Shown here: piece by piece, positions 60,646-64,000 of the stretch
Numbering within the stretch: position 1 is the stretch's first letter
Layout of the letters: each line of letters begins with the position of its first letter
NCBI RefSeq assembly: GCF_016862375.1
Contig: NZ_BOMV01000080.1
Location: forward strand, 112,068 to 176,067
From: Paractinoplanes rishiriensis
GTDB lineage: Bacteria > Actinomycetota > Actinomycetes > Mycobacteriales > Micromonosporaceae
Length of the DNA: 64,000 bases
Reading direction: 5' to 3'
Program-made: the position numbers and the translations under genes
The notes under the pieces: model-generated
What the model was told of the DNA's origin: nothing
What the model saw: the letters and a program-made list of their open reading frames with translations, nothing else
Database searches by the model: none

Positions 60646-63285
60646 TTATGCACTTCGCAGCGCGGCCAGCGCCGCGGCGATCCGGGTGAGGTCCGACTCG
60701 GCCGCCGCGAGGCGGTCCTTGATCTTGGCGACCACCTGCTCGGGCGCCTTGCCGATGAACGCGTCGTTGTCGAGCTTGGCCCGGCACTGGGCCGCCTCCT
60801 TCTCGGCGGCGGCGCGGTCCTTTTCCAGCCGGGCCCGCTCGGCCGCCACATCGATCGTCCCGCGGGTGTCGAGGTCGACCGTGATGCCGCCGGTCACCGC
60901 GAGCGTCGCGGTCGCGGTGAAGCCGGCCGCCGGCGGGTCGAGCCGGGCCAGCGAACGGATCAGTGGCTCGTGCGTGTCGATGCCGACGTTGCCCAGGCCG
61001 GTGAGCGCGGCGGAGACCCGCTGGCTCGGCTTGAGCCCCTGGTCGGAGCGGAACCGGCGGACCTCGGTGACGACCTTCTGCAGGGCCGCGAGTTCCTCCT
61101 CGGCCGCGTCGTCGACGAGCGCCGGAACGGCCTGCGGCCAGGCCGACAGGGTGACCGTCTCGCCGCTGGTCAGGGCGATCCACAGCTCTTCGGTGACGAA
61201 GGGGATCACCGGGTGCAGCAGGCGCAAAAGCTGATCGAGTACGTGGCCCAGGACGCGCCGGGTGTTGGCGGCGGACTGGGTGTCGGCCGACAGCACCGGC
61301 TTGCTCAGCTCGACGTACCAGTCGCAGACGTCGTCCCAGGCGAAGTGGTAGAGCGCGTCGCAGACCTTGGCGTACTCGTAGGTCGCGAAGTACTCGTCGA
61401 CCTCGCCGACGACGTGCTGGAGCCGGGACAGGATCCACTTGTCGATCGCGGACAGTTCCTCGACCGGCGGCAGATCGCCCTGCACGGTCGCGCCGTTCAT
61501 CAGCGCGAACCTGGTCGCATTCCAGAGCTTGTTGCAGAAGTTGCGGGAGCCCTGGCACCACTCCTCGCTGATCGGCACGTCCGAGCCCGGGTTGGCGCCG
61601 CGGGCCAGGGTGAACCGGGTGGCGTCGGCGCCGTAGCGGTCGATCCAGTCCAGCGGGTCGACCACGTTGCCGAACGACTTCGACATCTTCTTGCCGTGCC
61701 CGTCGCGCACCATGCCGTGCAGGTTCACCACGTCGAACGGCTGCACATCATCCATCGCGTACAGGCCGAACATCATCATCCGGGCCACCCAGAAGAAGAG
61801 GATGTCGTACCCGGTCACGAGGACGCTGGTCGGATAGAACTTCTCCAGCGTCTCGGTCCGCTCCGGCCAGCCCATCGTGGAGAACGGCCACAGCGCCGAC
61901 GAGAACCACGTGTCCAGCACGTCCTCGTCCTGGTGCCAGCCCTCGCCGGACGGCGGCTGCTCGTCCGGCCCGACGCAGACGACCTCGTCGTTGGGGCCGT
62001 ACCAGACCGGGATGCGGTGTCCCCACCACAGCTGCCGTGAGATGCACCAGTCGTGCATGTTGTCGACCCAGGCGAAGTAGCGCTTGGCCAGCTCGGCCGG
62101 CTCGATGGTGACCCGGCCGTCGCGCACCGCGTCGCCGGCCGCCTTGGCGAGCGGGCCGGTGTTGACGAACCACTGCAGCGACAGGCGCGGCTCCACGGTG
62201 GTCTTGCACCGCGAGCAATGACCGACCGAGTGCAGGTACGGACGCTTCTCGGCGACGATCCGGCCCTCTTCGCGCAGCGCGGCCACCACGGCGGGACGAG
62301 CCTCGTACCGGTCCAGGCCCTGGAACGGACCGTGCACGGTGACGACCGCGCGCTCGTCCATCATCGTGACGCTCGGGAGGTCGTGCCGCTGGCCGATCTC
62401 GAAGTCGTTGGGGTCGTGCGCCGGCGTCACCTTGACCGCGCCGGTGCCGAACGCCGGGTCGACGTGCTCGTCGGCGACGATCGGGATGCGGCGCCCGGTG
62501 AGCGGCAGCTCGACCTCGGTGCCGATCAGGTGCTTGTACCGCTCGTCGTCGGGGTGCACGGCAACCGCGGTGTCACCCAGCATGGTCTCGGCACGGGTGG
62601 TGGCGACCACGATCGCGTTGTCGCCCTCGCCGTACCGGATCGAGACCAGTTCGCCCTCGTCGTCGGTGTGCTCCACCTCGATGTCACTGAGCGCTGTCAG
62701 GCACCGGGGACACCAGTTGATGATCCGGTTGGCCCGGTAGATCAGCTCGTCCTCGTACAGCCGCTTGAAAATGGTCTGGACGGCCCGGGACAGGCCGTCG
62801 TCCATGGTGAACCGCTCGTGTGCCCAGTCGACCGAGTCGCCGAGCCGGCGCATCTGACCGAGGATGGCCCCGCCGGACTGCGCCTTCCACTCCCAGACCT
62901 TTTCCACGAATTTCTCGCGGCCCAGGTCGTGGCGGGACAGCTGCTGTGCGGCGAGCTGGCGTTCCACCACGTTCTGGGTGGCGATGCCGGCGTGGTCCAT
63001 GCCGGGCAGCCACAGCACCTCGAAGCCCTGCATGCGCTTGAACCGGGAGAGGATGTCCTGGATGGTGTGGTCGAGGGCGTGCCCGATGTGCAGCGACCCG
63101 GTGACGTTGGGCGGCGGGATGACGATCGAGAACGCTGGTTTGTCGCTCTTGGCGTCCGCCGTGAAGTAGCCCGCCGATACCCACGTCTCGTACCGCCGTT
63201 GCTCTACCTCGCCCGGCTGGTACTGGGCGGAGAGGCCACCGGTGGGCCGGCTGTCCGGGGTGCGGGTCTGGGAGGTCTCGGTCAC
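60646..63285 (-). CDS. valS: Valyl-tRNA synthetase
   Basis: 879 residues from GTG 63285. Class I synthetase with HIGH motif (GSLHIGHALDHT near residue 66), KKMSKSFGN near 533, CP1 editing domain, and the C-terminal coiled-coil (AAERARLEKDRAAAEKEA ... AEQVVAKIKDRLAAAESDL) that contacts tRNA. No T-box leader is present: the gap to the divergent gene is only 78 bp. Confidence 0.97.
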   Translation of the reverse strand: MTETSQTRTPDSRPTGGLSAQYQPGEVEQRRYETWVSAGYFTADAKSDKPAFSIVIPPPNVTGSLHIGHALDHTIQDILSRFKRMQGFEVLWLPGMDHAGIATQNVVERQLAAQQLSRHDLGREKFVEKVWEWKAQSGGAILGQMRRLGDSVDWAHERFTMDDGLSRAVQTIFKRLYEDELIYRANRIINWCPRCLTALSDIEVEHTDDEGELVSIRYGEGDNAIVVATTRAETMLGDTAVAVHPDDERYKHLIGTEVELPLTGRRIPIVADEHVDPAFGTGAVKVTPAHDPNDFEIGQRHDLPSVTMMDERAVVTVHGPFQGLDRYEARPAVVAALREEGRIVAEKRPYLHSVGHCSRCKTTVEPRLSLQWFVNTGPLAKAAGDAVRDGRVTIEPAELAKRYFAWVDNMHDWCISRQLWWGHRIPVWYGPNDEVVCVGPDEQPPSGEGWHQDEDVLDTWFSSALWPFSTMGWPERTETLEKFYPTSVLVTGYDILFFWVARMMMFGLYAMDDVQPFDVVNLHGMVRDGHGKKMSKSFGNVVDPLDWIDRYGADATRFTLARGANPGSDVPISEEWCQGSRNFCNKLWNATRFALMNGATVQGDLPPVEELSAIDKWILSRLQHVVGEVDEYFATYEYAKVCDALYHFAWDDVCDWYVELSKPVLSADTQSAANTRRVLGHVLDQLLRLLHPVIPFVTEELWIALTSGETVTLSAWPQAVPALVDDAAEEELAALQKVVTEVRRFRSDQGLKPSQRVSAALTGLGNVGIDTHEPLIRSLARLDPPAAGFTATATLAVTGGITVDLDTRGTIDVAAERARLEKDRAAAEKEAAQCRAKLDNDAFIGKAPEQVVAKIKDRLAAAESDLTRIAAALAALRSA

Positions 63286-63351
63286 CCGACAAGTCTACGG
63301 AGCCGGTGCCGGAACCCCGAATTCGCACCTCCTCCCTTTGGGGATCGTTGC

Positions 63352-63357
63352 TAGGCT
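63352..63357 (+). promoter_or_regulatory. -10 box of a likely leaderless promoter for the gene at 63364
   Basis: TAGGCT lies 6 nt before the ATG at 63364. The -35 region is weak. No ribosome-binding site is visible. Confidence 0.45.
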
Positions 63358-63363
63358 CGCGCA

Positions 63364-63987
63364 ATGTCCGAGGCCCCGATCGACATCGGCCACGTCGAGC
63401 TCAGCGCACAGCAGCCCGAGGAGCCACCGCGCCCCCGCTCAAAGGTCCGCCTGATTCTGCTGTCCACGCTCGCCGCGGCGGCACTTGCGGGCACCGCGGC
63501 AATGGGCTGGTCGGCCTGGCGGATCGTTTCGCAGAAAGACGCCACGCTGACCCCGCCCGGCCAGATCGGCGCGCTCCGGCTCGACGAGGGTGACGACGCC
63601 CGCTCCATTTCCGAATACATGCAGAACGCACTGTCCGCGGACGTCGACGTAGACAAGACGGTGGGCGCCGTCTACACGGATGCGGCCGGCCAGAACATTC
63701 TGTTCTTCGGCGGCACGACTCTCTTCTGGACGCCCGAGGCCGACCTGGACACCGCGTTCAAGCTCATTTCCGACAACGAGGGCGCCGTACGCGACATTCG
63801 CGAGGTGCCGGCCGGCTCGTTGGGCGGGACGGTGAAGTGCGGCGTCACCGCTTCGGACGACGGCGACATGCCGGTCTGCGGCTGGGCCGATCACGGCAGC
63901 CTGGCGCTGGCGATGTTCCCCGGCCGCCAGCTGTCCGACGCGGCGCCGTTGCTGATCCAGATTCGCGACGCGACCCAGAAGCGCTAG
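63364..63987 (+). CDS. Single-pass membrane protein, paralogue of the gene at 50905
   Basis: 207 residues. A short charged N terminus, one membrane helix (LILLSTLAAAALAGTAAMGW), then an outer domain with AVYTDAAGQNILFFGGTT, VKCGVTASDDGDMPVCGWADHGSLALAMF and a C-terminal LSDAAPLLIQIRDA. The Cys...Cys-x-W-A-D-H-G-S signature and the spacing match the C-terminal domain of the protein at 50905, which lacks nothing but carries a much longer Pro-rich N region. Function unknown. Divergent from valS. Confidence 0.8.
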   Translation: MSEAPIDIGHVELSAQQPEEPPRPRSKVRLILLSTLAAAALAGTAAMGWSAWRIVSQKDATLTPPGQIGALRLDEGDDARSISEYMQNALSADVDVDKTVGAVYTDAAGQNILFFGGTTLFWTPEADLDTAFKLISDNEGAVRDIREVPAGSLGGTVKCGVTASDDGDMPVCGWADHGSLALAMFPGRQLSDAAPLLIQIRDATQKR

Positions 63988-64000
63988 AAACCGCTGGAAA

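Noticed and set aside
63286..63363. T-box or other leader for valS
   Set aside because: The gap is only 78 bp and holds no TGGTACCGCG core or specifier stem; it seems to be a simple divergent promoter region.

Overview
The window is very GC-rich and dense with actinobacterial core genes. Many starts are GTG or TTG, and several genes have a -10 box only 6-7 nt before the start codon (leaderless style). Gene orders match the conserved actinobacterial blocks hrcA-dnaJ / hemW / lepA / rpsT / holA-comEC-comEA, nadD-rsfS-(gpgP-like), rne / rplU-rpmA-obg, and valS-folC-DUF4233 / ndk. Together with the Pro/Ala-rich single-pass proteins, this suggests a filamentous actinomycete, most likely a member of Micromonosporaceae (Actinoplanes-like). 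The family-level placement is inference.

Layout. 0-5.9 kb is accessory: a minus-strand catabolic operon (CaiB-type CoA transferase, citrate-synthase-like lyase, LigB-like and LigA-like extradiol dioxygenase subunits, zinc/quinone oxidoreductase running off the edge) faces a plus-strand amidohydrolase and an IclR regulator across a palindrome-rich gap. 5.9-8.3 kb holds a secreted GH12 glucanase, a small unknown gene, and a MarR regulator divergent from an AzoR-type flavoenzyme, with a perfect 20-bp inverted repeat between them. 8.3-12.5 kb holds dnaJ, hrcA with its CIRCE operator, a DUF4870 protein and hemW. 12.5-21.3 kb is mixed: enoyl-CoA hydratase, cell-envelope protein, PAS sensor, GlsB/YeaQ-like protein, lepA, MOSC protein, DUF4240 protein and an APH-fold kinase. 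21.4-27.5 kb holds rpsT, holA, a decayed acetyltransferase, comEC and comEA. 27.6-33 kb holds a PrmC paralogue, an unknown protein, DegV, a lipoprotein, a GpgP-like phosphatase, rsfS and nadD. 33-38.1 kb holds a hybrid histidine kinase, pepN, and trpS preceded by a tryptophan attenuator. 38.2-47.1 kb holds obg, rpmA, rplU, a lipoprotein, RNase E/G and two radical-SAM-associated proteins. 47.1-50.8 kb is an RsbQ / PAS-GAF-PP2C-kinase / STAS stress-signalling operon. 50.9-64 kb holds two members of a single-pass protein family, plsC, ileS with a T-box leader, ndk, a membrane-tethered VOC protein, DUF4233, folC and valS.

The most informative non-coding signals are three. (1) An attenuator ahead of trpS has an 11-residue leader peptide with three consecutive Trp codons and mutually exclusive hairpins. 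(2) A translational-type T-box leader with a very short stem I and an AUC specifier precedes ileS. (3) A duplicated MarR operator sits in the 7.6-7.7 kb divergent gap. At the protein level, the self-contained RsbQ-RsbP/W-RsbV module and the unusual CoA-linked extradiol cluster at the left end are the best candidates for new biology. Tandem repeats (7, 13/14, 14, 21 and 33 bp) are scattered in gaps and in linker-coding regions. I saw no rRNA or tRNA genes, insertion sequences or CRISPR arrays.
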